Origin: Salibaculum sp031581025
GTDB taxonomy: Bacteria; Pseudomonadota; Alphaproteobacteria; Rhodobacterales; Rhodobacteraceae
Strand: one strand, 5' to 3'
Length of the DNA: 59,581 bases
Assembly: GCF_031581025.1 (NCBI RefSeq)
Contig: NZ_JAVLCA010000013.1
A program made the translations under genes and the position numbers. Below, piece by piece: positions 8,340-15,403 of this stretch (positions are counted from its first letter, which is position 1; each line of letters opens with the position of its first letter). Under the pieces are notes generated by a model. The model did no database searches. It was not told the origin of the DNA and saw only the letters and a program-made list of their open reading frames with translations.

Positions 8340-8737
8340 TGCGGCAACCGGGCTGGCACGACCTGGACGCCGGGGTGCGGGTGCTGTTGGCGCGCCCACG
8401 GCCCGACTGGCCCGAGGTGGCCGCGGCGCTGGTTGCGGCGGCGCATGTCTCCGACCGCATGCGCAAACGCCTGCGCCGCCCCGTGGCCGGGCGCGGCTGC
8501 GGCTCGCTCGCCTCCGAGGCCATGGCCTGGCGGCGCAGCGGGCACCATGGGGCCTGCGACGCGGGCTATTGCGCCGCGCTCGCGATGTTGCTTCAGGCGC
8601 TGGAGGACTGGCGGCGCGACCCGGCGCGCGGGGGCGCGCGGCCCGCTCAGCCGCGCGTGCAGGACAGGCAGCGCGGCAGGGTGGGATCGGCGCGCAGCCG
8701 CTCGGGCGCCAGCTCTTCGCCGCAATCTGTGCAATAA
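8339..8737 (+). CDS. GTA-linked conserved hypothetical protein
   Basis: This 132-residue protein begins MRQPGWHDLDAGVRVLLARP and is coupled to gp15 by TGATG. The middle part ('VAAAHVSDRMRKRLRRPV', 'GCGSLASEAMAWRRSG', 'DAGYCAALAMLLQALEDW') looks like a real helical protein of the unknown family that often follows gp15 in Rhodobacterales. After about residue 100 it becomes Arg/Ser/Gln-rich without structure and runs 91 bases into the 3' end of the convergent zinc-finger gene. The true C-terminus may therefore have been extended by loss of a stop. Function unknown. Confidence 0.6.
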   Translation: MRQPGWHDLDAGVRVLLARPRPDWPEVAAALVAAAHVSDRMRKRLRRPVAGRGCGSLASEAMAWRRSGHHGACDAGYCAALAMLLQALEDWRRDPARGGARPAQPRVQDRQRGRVGSARSRSGASSSPQSVQ

Positions 8738-9006
8738 CCGTATTCACCCTCCGCCATGCGGTCCAGCGCGGCCCGCACCCGGCGGCGGTCGCCCCCGCGG
8801 CGGGCGGCCTGGGCCTTGGCCATGGCCTGGTTCTGCAGCGCGTCCATGCGGCTGAGCCGCCCCACGGCCTGCTGGTCCAGTTCGACGGTCTGCTGGCCCT
8901 GGGTGCCGCGGCTGTCGTCCTCGTCGAGGGCCGAGAGCCGGTCCAGAAGGGCCTGCTTCAAGTCGGCCATGGCGCGATGATCCATTTGCGTGACCTCTTC
9001 CATCAC
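8647..9006 (-). CDS. DksA/TraR family zinc-finger regulator
   Basis: This 119-residue protein has a coiled-coil-like middle and a C-terminal four-Cys zinc finger 'YGYCTDCGEELAPERLR' ... 'PRCLSCTRG'. It belongs to the DksA/TraR group, proteins that enter the RNA polymerase secondary channel and modulate transcription. It is shorter than DksA of E. coli and close to the alphaproteobacterial short DksA-like type. The start could be the first Met (9006) or internal Met residues ('MDHRAMADLKQALL'), since homologues usually begin near MADLK. It is convergent with the GTA cluster and divergent from cysE, with a 62-base gap that must hold both promoters. Confidence 0.82.
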   Translation of the reverse strand: MMEEVTQMDHRAMADLKQALLDRLSALDEDDSRGTQGQQTVELDQQAVGRLSRMDALQNQAMAKAQAARRGGDRRRVRAALDRMAEGEYGYCTDCGEELAPERLRADPTLPRCLSCTRG

Positions 9007-9068
9007 GGGTTTGTTCTTGGCCTCGGAACCCTATCTGGGTTAGCACTCGAACAAAAGGGAGGCCCGTC

Positions 9069-9884
9069 ATGGCACAGCCGAAACCGCATCCTGATCTTGC
9101 CCGGCTCGACCCGGTCTGGGCCCGGATCACCGACGAGGCCGAAGCGGCCATTTCCGACGAACCGCTGATGGGCGGGCTGATCCATGCCTGTGTGCTGCAT
9201 CACAAGACGCTGGAAAAGGCGCTCTCCTACCGGTTCTCGGCCAAGCTGAATTCCAACGAGATGAGCATGGTCCTGCTGCGAGATGTCGCCGAGGAGGCCT
9301 ATGCCGACGACCCCAGCCTGGTCGAGGCCGCACGCGCCGACCTGGCCGCGATCGAGGAACGCGACCCGGCCTGCCACAGGCTGTTGCAGCCAATCCTTTA
9401 CTACAAGGGTTTTCAGGCCATGCAGGCCTATCGGCTGGGGCACCACCTCTGGGGCCGGGGCCGGCGCGACCTGGCCTATTTCGTGCAGATGCGCAGTTCC
9501 GAGGTCTACGGCGTGGACATCCATCCCGGCGCTCGGATCGGCAAGGGCATCATGATCGACCACGCCCATTCCATCGTCATCGGCGAGACGGCCGTAGTGG
9601 GTGACAATGTCTCGATGCTGCATTCGGTGACCCTGGGCGGCACCGGCAAGGAGGAGGAGGACCGCCACCCCAAGATCGGCGACGGCGTGCTGATCGGGGC
9701 CGGGGCCAAGGTGCTGGGCAACATCCGGGTCGGCTGCTGCTCGCGCATCGCGGCCGGGTCGGTGGTGCTGTCGGAGGTGCCCGAGAACACCACCGTGGCC
9801 GGGGTGCCCGCCAAGGTGGTGGGCGAGGCGGGCTGCGACCAGCCCGCAATCACCATGGACCAGATCCTGAAATCCGGGGCCTGA
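9069..9884 (+). CDS. cysE: Serine O-acetyltransferase
   Basis: This 271-residue enzyme acetylates L-serine with acetyl-CoA, the first step of cysteine synthesis. The N-terminal helical domain is followed by left-handed beta-helix hexapeptide repeats from about residue 150 ('DIHPGARIGKGIMIDHA', 'VIGETAVVGDNVSMLHSVTL', 'GVLIGAGAKVLGNIRVG'). The two active-site His are in 'IDHAH' and 'MLHSV'. The ribosome-binding site (agggaggc) fits ATG 9069. The C-terminus ends in Ser-Gly-Ala and lacks the terminal Ile that CysE uses to dock into cysteine synthase in enterobacteria. It is transcribed away from the DksA-like gene and ends at a terminator shared with the PDH operon. Confidence 0.95.
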   Translation: MAQPKPHPDLARLDPVWARITDEAEAAISDEPLMGGLIHACVLHHKTLEKALSYRFSAKLNSNEMSMVLLRDVAEEAYADDPSLVEAARADLAAIEERDPACHRLLQPILYYKGFQAMQAYRLGHHLWGRGRRDLAYFVQMRSSEVYGVDIHPGARIGKGIMIDHAHSIVIGETAVVGDNVSMLHSVTLGGTGKEEEDRHPKIGDGVLIGAGAKVLGNIRVGCCSRIAAGSVVLSEVPENTTVAGVPAKVVGEAGCDQPAITMDQILKSGA

Positions 9885-9908
9885 CGCCGCGCTGCCCCGT
9901 ACGCAGAA

Positions 9909-9935
9909 AGGCCGCGCCCGGGTCGAGCGCGGCCT
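9909..9935. terminator. Bidirectional terminator between cysE and pdhC
   Basis: There is a perfect 9-bp stem, arms aggccgcgc (9909-9917) and gcgcggcct (9927-9935), with a 9-base loop. It lies between the convergent 3' ends of cysE and pdhC. The T-tract is weak on both sides (ctatt; ttct on the other strand). Confidence 0.6.
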
Positions 9936-9959
9936 CTATTCCGTTGCGGTCGAGACCCG

Positions 9960-11288
9960 TCAGGCCAGCATCGTCATCGGGTTTTCAAGGTTGTCCTTGA
10001 TGGCGGCCAGTAGCTGGGCCCCCAGCGCGCCGTCGATCACCCGGTGATCGACCGAGAGCGTCGTCGACATCACTGTGGCCGTGGTCAACTCGCCGTCGGC
10101 ACCAACGACGGGCTTCTTGACACCCGCGCCCACGGCCAGGATGGCCCCGTGCGGCGGGTTGATGACCGCGTCGAAATTCTCGATGCCGAACATGCCGAGG
10201 TTCGAGATCGCGAAGCTGCCGCCGACGTATTCGTGCGGGGCGAGCTTGCCGTCGCGGGCGCGGGTGGCCAGATCCTTCATCTCGGACGAGAGCGCCGAGA
10301 GGGATTTCTGCTCGGAGTCCTTGAGCACCGGCACGAAAAGCCCGCCATCGACGGCCACGGCAACGCCCACATCCGAGGGTGCCAGCTTGAGAATGCGATC
10401 CCCGGCCCAGACGGCATTGGCGTCGGGCACCGTTTGCAGGGCCTGCGCGCAGGCCTTGATGATGAAGTCGTTGACGGACAGCTTCACCCCGCGCGGCTCC
10501 AGCTGCTTGTTCAACTGGCCGCGGAATGTCAGCAGCGCGTCGAGCTGGATGTCCCGGCGCAGGTAGAAATGCGGGATCGTCTGCTTGGCCTCGGTCAGGC
10601 GGGCGGCGACGGTCTTGCGCATGCCGTTGAGCGTAACCTCCTCGAACTCGCGCCCCTCGAACATCTTGCGCACCGTCTCGGCCTCTGGCCCGGTGGGCAT
10701 GGCGGCGGCCGTGGCCGGGGCGGCGGCTTCGGGGGCGGCGGCGGGCGCCGCGTCGGCCGTGGCGGCCTGCGGCTGCGCGGTCTCCACGTCGGCCTTGATG
10801 ATGCGCCCGTGCGGGCCCGAGCCGGTGATTTGCGTCAGATCCAGCCCCTTGTCGGCGGCGATGCGGCGCGCCAGTGGCGAGGCGAAAAGGCGCGTGCCGT
10901 CCTTGACCGGGGCGGCGGGGGCGGCTGTGACACCCTCGGACGGGGCAGGGGCGGCGGGGGCGTCGGAGCCGCCGTCGGCGGCCGCCTCCTTGCCCGCGTC
11001 GGCGGGGGTCGACGGGGCCGCGGCCTCGGCGTCGGACATGTCCTCGCCCTCGTCGCCGATCAGGGCGATGGGCGTGTTGACCTTGACGCCCTCGGTGCCC
11101 TCACCGATCAGGATCTTGCCGATGACGCCTTCGTCAACGGCCTCGAATTCCATCGTGGCCTTGTCAGTCTCGATCTCGGCCAGCAGGTCGCCGGCATTCA
11201 CCGTGTCGCCCTCTTTCACCAGCCATTTGGCAAGCGTGCCTTCCTCCATGGTGGGGGACAGGGCGGGCATGAGTATTTCGGTTGCCAT
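9960..11288 (-). CDS. pdhC: Pyruvate dehydrogenase E2, dihydrolipoamide acetyltransferase
   Basis: This 442-residue protein begins MATEILMPALSPTMEEGTLA. The lipoyl domain (residues 1-80) has its lipoyl-Lys in 'EIETDKATMEFEAVDEG'. An Ala/Pro-rich linker is followed by a peripheral subunit-binding domain ('SPLARRIAADKGLDLTQITG', about 135-170). The catalytic domain follows, with the active-site signature 'DHRVIDGALGAQLLAAI' close to the C-terminus. It transfers the acetyl group to CoA in the PDH complex. It is the third gene of pdhA-pdhB-pdhC on the minus strand, 12 bases after pdhB. Its lipoyl domain is nearly identical to that of PdhB. Confidence 0.96.
   Translation of the reverse strand: MATEILMPALSPTMEEGTLAKWLVKEGDTVNAGDLLAEIETDKATMEFEAVDEGVIGKILIGEGTEGVKVNTPIALIGDEGEDMSDAEAAAPSTPADAGKEAAADGGSDAPAAPAPSEGVTAAPAAPVKDGTRLFASPLARRIAADKGLDLTQITGSGPHGRIIKADVETAQPQAATADAAPAAAPEAAAPATAAAMPTGPEAETVRKMFEGREFEEVTLNGMRKTVAARLTEAKQTIPHFYLRRDIQLDALLTFRGQLNKQLEPRGVKLSVNDFIIKACAQALQTVPDANAVWAGDRILKLAPSDVGVAVAVDGGLFVPVLKDSEQKSLSALSSEMKDLATRARDGKLAPHEYVGGSFAISNLGMFGIENFDAVINPPHGAILAVGAGVKKPVVGADGELTTATVMSTTLSVDHRVIDGALGAQLLAAIKDNLENPMTMLA
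11010..11147. repeat. 138-bp repeat, copy in pdhC (lipoyl domain)
   Basis: Bases 11010-11147 are identical to 12414-12551, and the similarity extends with scattered changes across both whole lipoyl domains and the start of the linker. It is a coding repeat in the same orientation. Identity at synonymous positions points to gene conversion or a recent duplication. Confidence 0.85.
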
Positions 11289-11300
11289 GTCTGTCGCTCC

Positions 11301-12692
11301 TTACCGGTAGGTGACTTGGTTCACGGCCTCGATGACCTCGTCCGTGGTCACCAGGGCGTGGCGTTCAAGATTGGCCGCATAGGGCATGGGCACATCCTTG
11401 CCGCAGAGGTTCAGGACCGGCGCATCAAGATGATCGAAAGCATGGGTCATGACATGCGCCGACAGGTGGTTGCCGATGGCGCCCACGGGCCAGCCCTCTT
11501 CGACGGTGACCATGCGGTTGGTCTTGCGCACACTCTCGAGCACCGTGTCGTAATCCAGCGGGCGCAGGGTGCGCAGGTTGACGACCTCGGCCTGCACGCC
11601 CTCTTCGGCGAGGCGCTCGGCGGCCTCCATGGCGTAGGTCATGCCGATCCCGAAGGAGACGATGGTGACGTCCGATCCGGCGCGCTCGATGCGGGCCTTG
11701 CCGAAGGGCAGGGTGAAATCGTCCAGCACCGGCACCTCGAAAGAGCGGCCGTAGAGGATCTCGTTTTCCAGGAAGATCACCGGGTTGGGGTCGCGGATGG
11801 CGGATTTCAGCAGGCCCCTGGCGTCGGCTGCCGAATAGGGGATCGCCACCTTCAGCCCCGGGATATGCGCATACCAGGCGGAATAGTCCTGGCTGTGCTG
11901 GGCGCCGACGCGGGCGGCGGCGCCGTTGGGCCCGCGGAACACCATGGGGGCACCCATCTGGCCGCCAGACATGTAGAGCGTCTTGGCCGCGGAGTTCACG
12001 ATCTGGTCGATCGCCTGCATGGCGAAGTTGAAGGTCATGAACTCGACGATGGGCTTGAGCCCGCCGAAGGCCGCGCCCACGGCGATGCCGGCGAAGCCGT
12101 GCTCGGTGATCGGGGTGTCGACGATCCGCTTGGCGCCAAAACGGTCGAGCAGGCCCTGGGTGATCTTGTAGGCGCCTTCGTATTCGGCAACCTCCTCGCC
12201 CATGAGGAAGACGCTGGCGTCGCGCTCCATCTCTTCGGCCATGGCGGTGTTGAGCGCCTCGCGTACGGTCATGGTGGTCATTTCCGTGCCTTCGGGCCAG
12301 TCCGGGCTGCGGTCGGCCTTGGGCGTCGCAGGGGCGGATTTGGCTTCGGCGGGGGCGGCGGGCGCCTCGGAGCCGCCGTCGGGGGCCGCCTCCTTGCCCG
12401 CGTCGGCGGGGGCCGACGGGGCCGCGGCCTCGGCGTCGGACATGTCCTCGCCCTCGTCGCCGATCAGGGCGATGGGCGTGTTGACCTTGACGCCCTCGGT
12501 GCCCTCACCGATCAGGATCTTGCCGATGACGCCTTCGTCAACGGCCTCGAACTCCATCGTGGCCTTGTCGGTTTCGATCTCGGCCAGGATGTCGCCGGCG
12601 TTGACGGTGTCGCCTTCCTTGACCAGCCACTTGGCGAGCGTGCCTTCCTCCATGGTGGGCGAGAGGGCGGGCATGAGAATTTCGGTAGCCAT
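11301..12692 (-). CDS. pdhB: Pyruvate dehydrogenase E1 beta subunit with lipoyl domain
   Basis: This 463-residue protein is longer than typical E1-beta (about 330) because a full lipoyl domain precedes it. Residues 1-80 repeat the E2 lipoyl module, with 'ETDKATMEF' holding the lipoyl-Lys. An Ala/Pro linker leads to the transketolase-like E1-beta part from about residue 135 ('MTTMTVREALNTAMAEEMER', 'MGEEVAEYEGAYKITQGL'), ending with the transketolase C-terminal domain. With PdhA it decarboxylates pyruvate using thiamine diphosphate. This architecture is known in Rhizobium-type alphaproteobacterial PDH operons. It lies 15 bases after pdhA. Confidence 0.96.
   Translation of the reverse strand: MATEILMPALSPTMEEGTLAKWLVKEGDTVNAGDILAEIETDKATMEFEAVDEGVIGKILIGEGTEGVKVNTPIALIGDEGEDMSDAEAAAPSAPADAGKEAAPDGGSEAPAAPAEAKSAPATPKADRSPDWPEGTEMTTMTVREALNTAMAEEMERDASVFLMGEEVAEYEGAYKITQGLLDRFGAKRIVDTPITEHGFAGIAVGAAFGGLKPIVEFMTFNFAMQAIDQIVNSAAKTLYMSGGQMGAPMVFRGPNGAAARVGAQHSQDYSAWYAHIPGLKVAIPYSAADARGLLKSAIRDPNPVIFLENEILYGRSFEVPVLDDFTLPFGKARIERAGSDVTIVSFGIGMTYAMEAAERLAEEGVQAEVVNLRTLRPLDYDTVLESVRKTNRMVTVEEGWPVGAIGNHLSAHVMTHAFDHLDAPVLNLCGKDVPMPYAANLERHALVTTDEVIEAVNQVTYR
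12414..12551. repeat. 138-bp repeat, copy in pdhB (lipoyl domain)
   Basis: This is the exact partner of 11010-11147, in the same orientation and located at the corresponding place of the PdhB lipoyl domain and linker. The two copies lie 1404 bases apart. Recombination between them would delete the E1-beta catalytic part. Confidence 0.85.
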
Positions 12693-12707
12693 GTCTGTGA
12701 TCCTCCC

Positions 12708-13718
12708 TCAGGCTTCCTGCGGCACTTCCGCGGCGTAGATATCCGTCCAGAGCGCGTCGAGATCGGGCTCGGGGCTTTCCTTGGCGAATTCGGCGCTTTC
12801 GTTGATGATCTCCTTGGTCTCCTTGTCGATGGCCTTGAGATCTTCCTCGCTGGCGTGCTCGCCCTCAAGCAGCATGGTGCGGATGTGTTCGATGGGGTCG
12901 CGTTCCTCGCGCATCTTCTGGACTTCCTCGCGGGTGCGATACTTCGCCGGGTCCGACATGGAATGGCCGCGGTAGCGGTAGGTCTTGACCTCGAGGATAT
13001 AAGGCCCCTTGCCCGACCGGCAGTGCGCCACGGCCTTCTCGCCCGCGGCCTTGACCGCCAGAACGTCCATGCCATCGACGATTTCGCCTGGGATGCCGAA
13101 GGCCTCGCCGCGCTTGTAAAGGTCAGGGCTGGAGGTCGAGCGCTGCTGCGCCGTGCCCATGGCATACTGGTTGTTCTCGATCACGAAGACCACCGGCAGG
13201 TCCCACAGGGCGGCCATGTTGAAGGTCTCGTAGACCTGGCCCTGGTTGGCCGCACCGTCGCCGAAATAGGTGAAGGTCACGCGGTCGGTCTCGTTGTACC
13301 TGTCGGCAAAGGCCAGCCCCGCGCCCAGCGGCACGTTGGCGCCGACGATGCCGTGGCCGCCGTAGAAATCCTTTTCCTTGGAGAACATGTGCATCGAGCC
13401 GCCCTTGCCCCCCGAGTAGCCATCCGCGCGGCCGGTCAACTCGGCCATGACGCCTTTGGGGTCCATCCCGCAGGCGAGCATGTGGCCATGGTCGCGGTAG
13501 GTTGTGATACGCTTGTCGCCTTCTTCCGCGGCGGCCTCGAGGCCCACGACAACGGCTTCCTGGCCGATGTAGAGGTGGCAGAACCCGCCGATCAGCCCCA
13601 TGCCGTAAAGCTGGCCGGCCTTTTCCTCGAATCGGCGGATCAGCAGCATGTCCTTGTAATGGGCCTTGAGGTCCTCGGCCGATACATTCGGTTTCGCGGC
13701 GGTCTTCTTTGCGGGCAT
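12708..13718 (-). CDS. pdhA: Pyruvate dehydrogenase E1 alpha subunit
   Basis: This 336-residue protein begins MPAKKTAAKPNVSAEDLKAH. The thiamine diphosphate motif is 'GDGAANQGQVYETFNMAA', closing with the Asn pair in 'VIENNQYAMGT'. The substrate loop is 'RYRGHSMSDPAKYRTREEV'. It forms the alpha2-beta2 E1 with PdhB. It is the first gene of the operon, and a Shine-Dalgarno sequence (ggggagga) precedes ATG 13718. A perfect inverted repeat at 13740-13763 lies 22 bases upstream and is the best candidate for an operator or 5' UTR hairpin of the operon. Confidence 0.96.
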   Translation of the reverse strand: MPAKKTAAKPNVSAEDLKAHYKDMLLIRRFEEKAGQLYGMGLIGGFCHLYIGQEAVVVGLEAAAEEGDKRITTYRDHGHMLACGMDPKGVMAELTGRADGYSGGKGGSMHMFSKEKDFYGGHGIVGANVPLGAGLAFADRYNETDRVTFTYFGDGAANQGQVYETFNMAALWDLPVVFVIENNQYAMGTAQQRSTSSPDLYKRGEAFGIPGEIVDGMDVLAVKAAGEKAVAHCRSGKGPYILEVKTYRYRGHSMSDPAKYRTREEVQKMREERDPIEHIRTMLLEGEHASEEDLKAIDKETKEIINESAEFAKESPEPDLDALWTDIYAAEVPQEA

Positions 13719-13739
13719 GGGTCCTCCCCTTCGCAGAGC

Positions 13740-13763
13740 GGGTCGTTTAGTATTAAACGACCC
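13740..13763. promoter_or_regulatory. Perfect inverted repeat upstream of pdhA
   Basis: Two perfect 10-bp arms, gggtcgttta (13740-13749) and taaacgaccc (13754-13763), are separated by gtat. The repeat sits between the pdhA start and its likely promoter region. The AT-rich core contrasts with the surroundings. It may be an operator for a dimeric regulator or a hairpin in the leader. It does not match the enterobacterial PdhR box. Confidence 0.5.
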
Positions 13764-13880
13764 CTACAAGAGGGTTGGCGAAAAATCCACCGCGAATATG
13801 CGGACACCGGGGCAGGGTGCGAAACCCCGCCTTGCGCAGCGCGCATGGCCCGGCCTGCGGTGTCGCGCCCGCGCTGGCCC

Positions 13881-14180
13881 CTAACGGATCACGATCTCGT
13901 CGGCCCGAACCAGCCCCAGCACTTCGCGGGCCTGTTCGTCCAGCAGGTCGAGGTCGAGGTAGCTGTCCGACAACCGCCGGGTGAGGTTCTCCATCCGGGC
14001 GACTTCGGCTTCCAGCCCCGCCAGGCGGTCGGTCAGTTCGGCGCGCTCGGCCTCGATCTCGGCGCGTTTGAAGATGCCGTAATCGCCCTGCACGGCGGCA
14101 AAGGTGAAATAGAGCCCCAGCAGCAACAGCCCGGTGAAATAAAGGATGGCGCCCAGGGGCGCGCGTCTGCCTGTGGTCAT
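13881..14180 (-). CDS. ftsB: FtsB/DivIC-type septum formation initiator
   Basis: This 99-residue protein begins MTTGRRAPLGAILYFTGLLL. There is one transmembrane segment (about residues 10-30) and then a coiled coil (about 38-75: 'RAEIEAERAELTDRLAGLEA'). The C-terminus has 'LDLLDEQAREVLGLVRADEI', typical of FtsB in alphaproteobacteria. It is thought to bridge divisome proteins FtsL and FtsQ. The start at ATG 14180 is chosen because the coding character upstream is poor. It lies immediately downstream of the fda transcript and upstream of pdhA on the same strand. FtsB next to the PDH operon is a usual alphaproteobacterial arrangement. Confidence 0.85.
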   Translation of the reverse strand: MTTGRRAPLGAILYFTGLLLLGLYFTFAAVQGDYGIFKRAEIEAERAELTDRLAGLEAEVARMENLTRRLSDSYLDLDLLDEQAREVLGLVRADEIVIR

Positions 14181-14293
14181 GCCTGCCTCGTGCTCGCAGG
14201 GTCTTTGCGCCCCGCCATGCCAATAGACTCGCACAGTCGATTCGCTTTGGGAATCCCCTTTTTGCGGCTTGGGCCACGGGCGGGCTGGGCCAT

Positions 14294-14427
14294 GGCGCGT
14301 CGACGCGCCCTGCGCGCGGTTTCGCAAACCGCGTCCGCCCGCCGGTCGCGGCGGGCCACGGGCTTGCGCAAGCCCCTGTGGCGCCCGGAGCCAGCCGCCG
14401 GGCGACAAGCCGCGTCGACGCGGCTTG
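14294..14427. repeat. Array of five palindromes/hairpins between fda and ftsB
   Basis: The 252-base gap 14181-14432 contains five consecutive inverted repeats. They are a 16-bp perfect palindrome (14294-14309, core gtcgac), a hairpin (14315-14333, 8-bp arms, loop cgc), a hairpin (14337-14356, 7-bp arms), a 16-bp perfect palindrome (14360-14375, core gcgc) and a 22-bp perfect palindrome (14406-14427, core gtcgac). They lie at the 3' end of fda. They could terminate transcription, protect mRNA 3' ends or be a family of dispersed palindromic elements. Confidence 0.75.
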
Positions 14428-14432
14428 CCCGC

Positions 14433-15323
14433 TCAGGTGCGCGAGGCGGCGTGGATGCTGTCGATCGAGGCCGCCAGGGTCGCGTCGAACTCCGCGTCGG
14501 ACTGTTGCGCCGACAGCCCCTCGGCCAGGGCCCGGCTGAAGCTGGCGATCATGCCGTGGTTTTGTTCCAGAAGCGCGTTGGCCGCGTCCCGGGCATGCCC
14601 GCCCGAGAGCGCCACGACCCGCATCACCTTGGGATGATCGATCAGCGGCTTGTAGAAGTTCGCCTCGCTGGGCAGCGAGAGTTTCAGCATGACCTCCTGC
14701 CCCTCGGGCAGGGCATCGAGGCCGGAGAGGATCTCGGCCATGAGCAGTTTTTCGGCCTCGGGCTTGTCCGGTATCGAGATCGTCACCTCGGGTTCCAGGA
14801 TCGGCATCAGACCGTGGCGCAGGATCTGCGCGGCCAGCTGGAATTGCTGGGCCACGTTGGCGCGGATGCCCTCGGCATCGGCCGCATCGATGACCGAGCG
14901 CATCTTGGTGCCGAAGATGCCGTGGCTAACAGCGCGTTCGCACAGGGTGTCCAGCGACGGGATCGGCTTCATCAGGCGCACGCCGTGGCCGGGCTCCTCC
15001 AGCCCCTTGTCGACCTTCAGGAAGGGCACGACATGGCGCTCTTCCCAGAGAAACTGCGCGGTGGGACTGCCGCCGATCTCGCGGTCCATGGTCTGTTCGA
15101 AGAGGATCGCGCCGATCACTTTCTTGCCGGTGAAGGCGGGCGATTTGACGATCCGCGCGCGCATCGCGTGGATCATGTCGAACATCTCGTCCTCGCCGGT
15201 GTATTCGGTTTCCGCCACCCCGTATTGCGCCAGTGTCTTGGGGGTGGAGCCGCCCGACTGGTCCAGCGCCGCGATGAAGCCTTTGGCGCTGCGCATCTGG
15301 TCGGCTTGGGCTTGGTCTTTCAT
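14433..15323 (-). CDS. fda: Class I fructose-bisphosphate aldolase
   Basis: This 296-residue protein begins MKDQAQADQMRSAKGFIAAL. It closely resembles the Staphylococcus aureus Fda type of class I (Schiff-base) aldolase: 'ALDQSGGSTPKTLAQYGV', 'DEMFDMIHAMRARIV', 'LFEQTMDREIGG', 'VPFLKVDKGL', and the Schiff-base Lys in 'VMLKLSLPSEANFY'. It splits fructose 1,6-bisphosphate into glyceraldehyde 3-phosphate and dihydroxyacetone phosphate. ATG 15323 has a ggag ribosome-binding site; Met codons further upstream (15350, 15383) are possible but less likely. It is downstream of pgk on the same strand, so two glycolytic/gluconeogenic steps are grouped. Confidence 0.93.
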   Translation of the reverse strand: MKDQAQADQMRSAKGFIAALDQSGGSTPKTLAQYGVAETEYTGEDEMFDMIHAMRARIVKSPAFTGKKVIGAILFEQTMDREIGGSPTAQFLWEERHVVPFLKVDKGLEEPGHGVRLMKPIPSLDTLCERAVSHGIFGTKMRSVIDAADAEGIRANVAQQFQLAAQILRHGLMPILEPEVTISIPDKPEAEKLLMAEILSGLDALPEGQEVMLKLSLPSEANFYKPLIDHPKVMRVVALSGGHARDAANALLEQNHGMIASFSRALAEGLSAQQSDAEFDATLAASIDSIHAASRT

Positions 15324-15403
15324 GGTCGGCTCCGTCTTGTCTGCACTCATCAAGGTTCTATGCCGGGGGCAGGCCTCGGGCAATCATGGTCGCGCTAACG
15401 GTG

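Noticed and set aside
10044..15398. Very long open frame (about 1780 codons) on the plus strand
   Set aside because: It is antisense to pdhC, pdhB, pdhA, ftsB and fda, all of which have clear family motifs; long shadow frames are common in GC-rich DNA.
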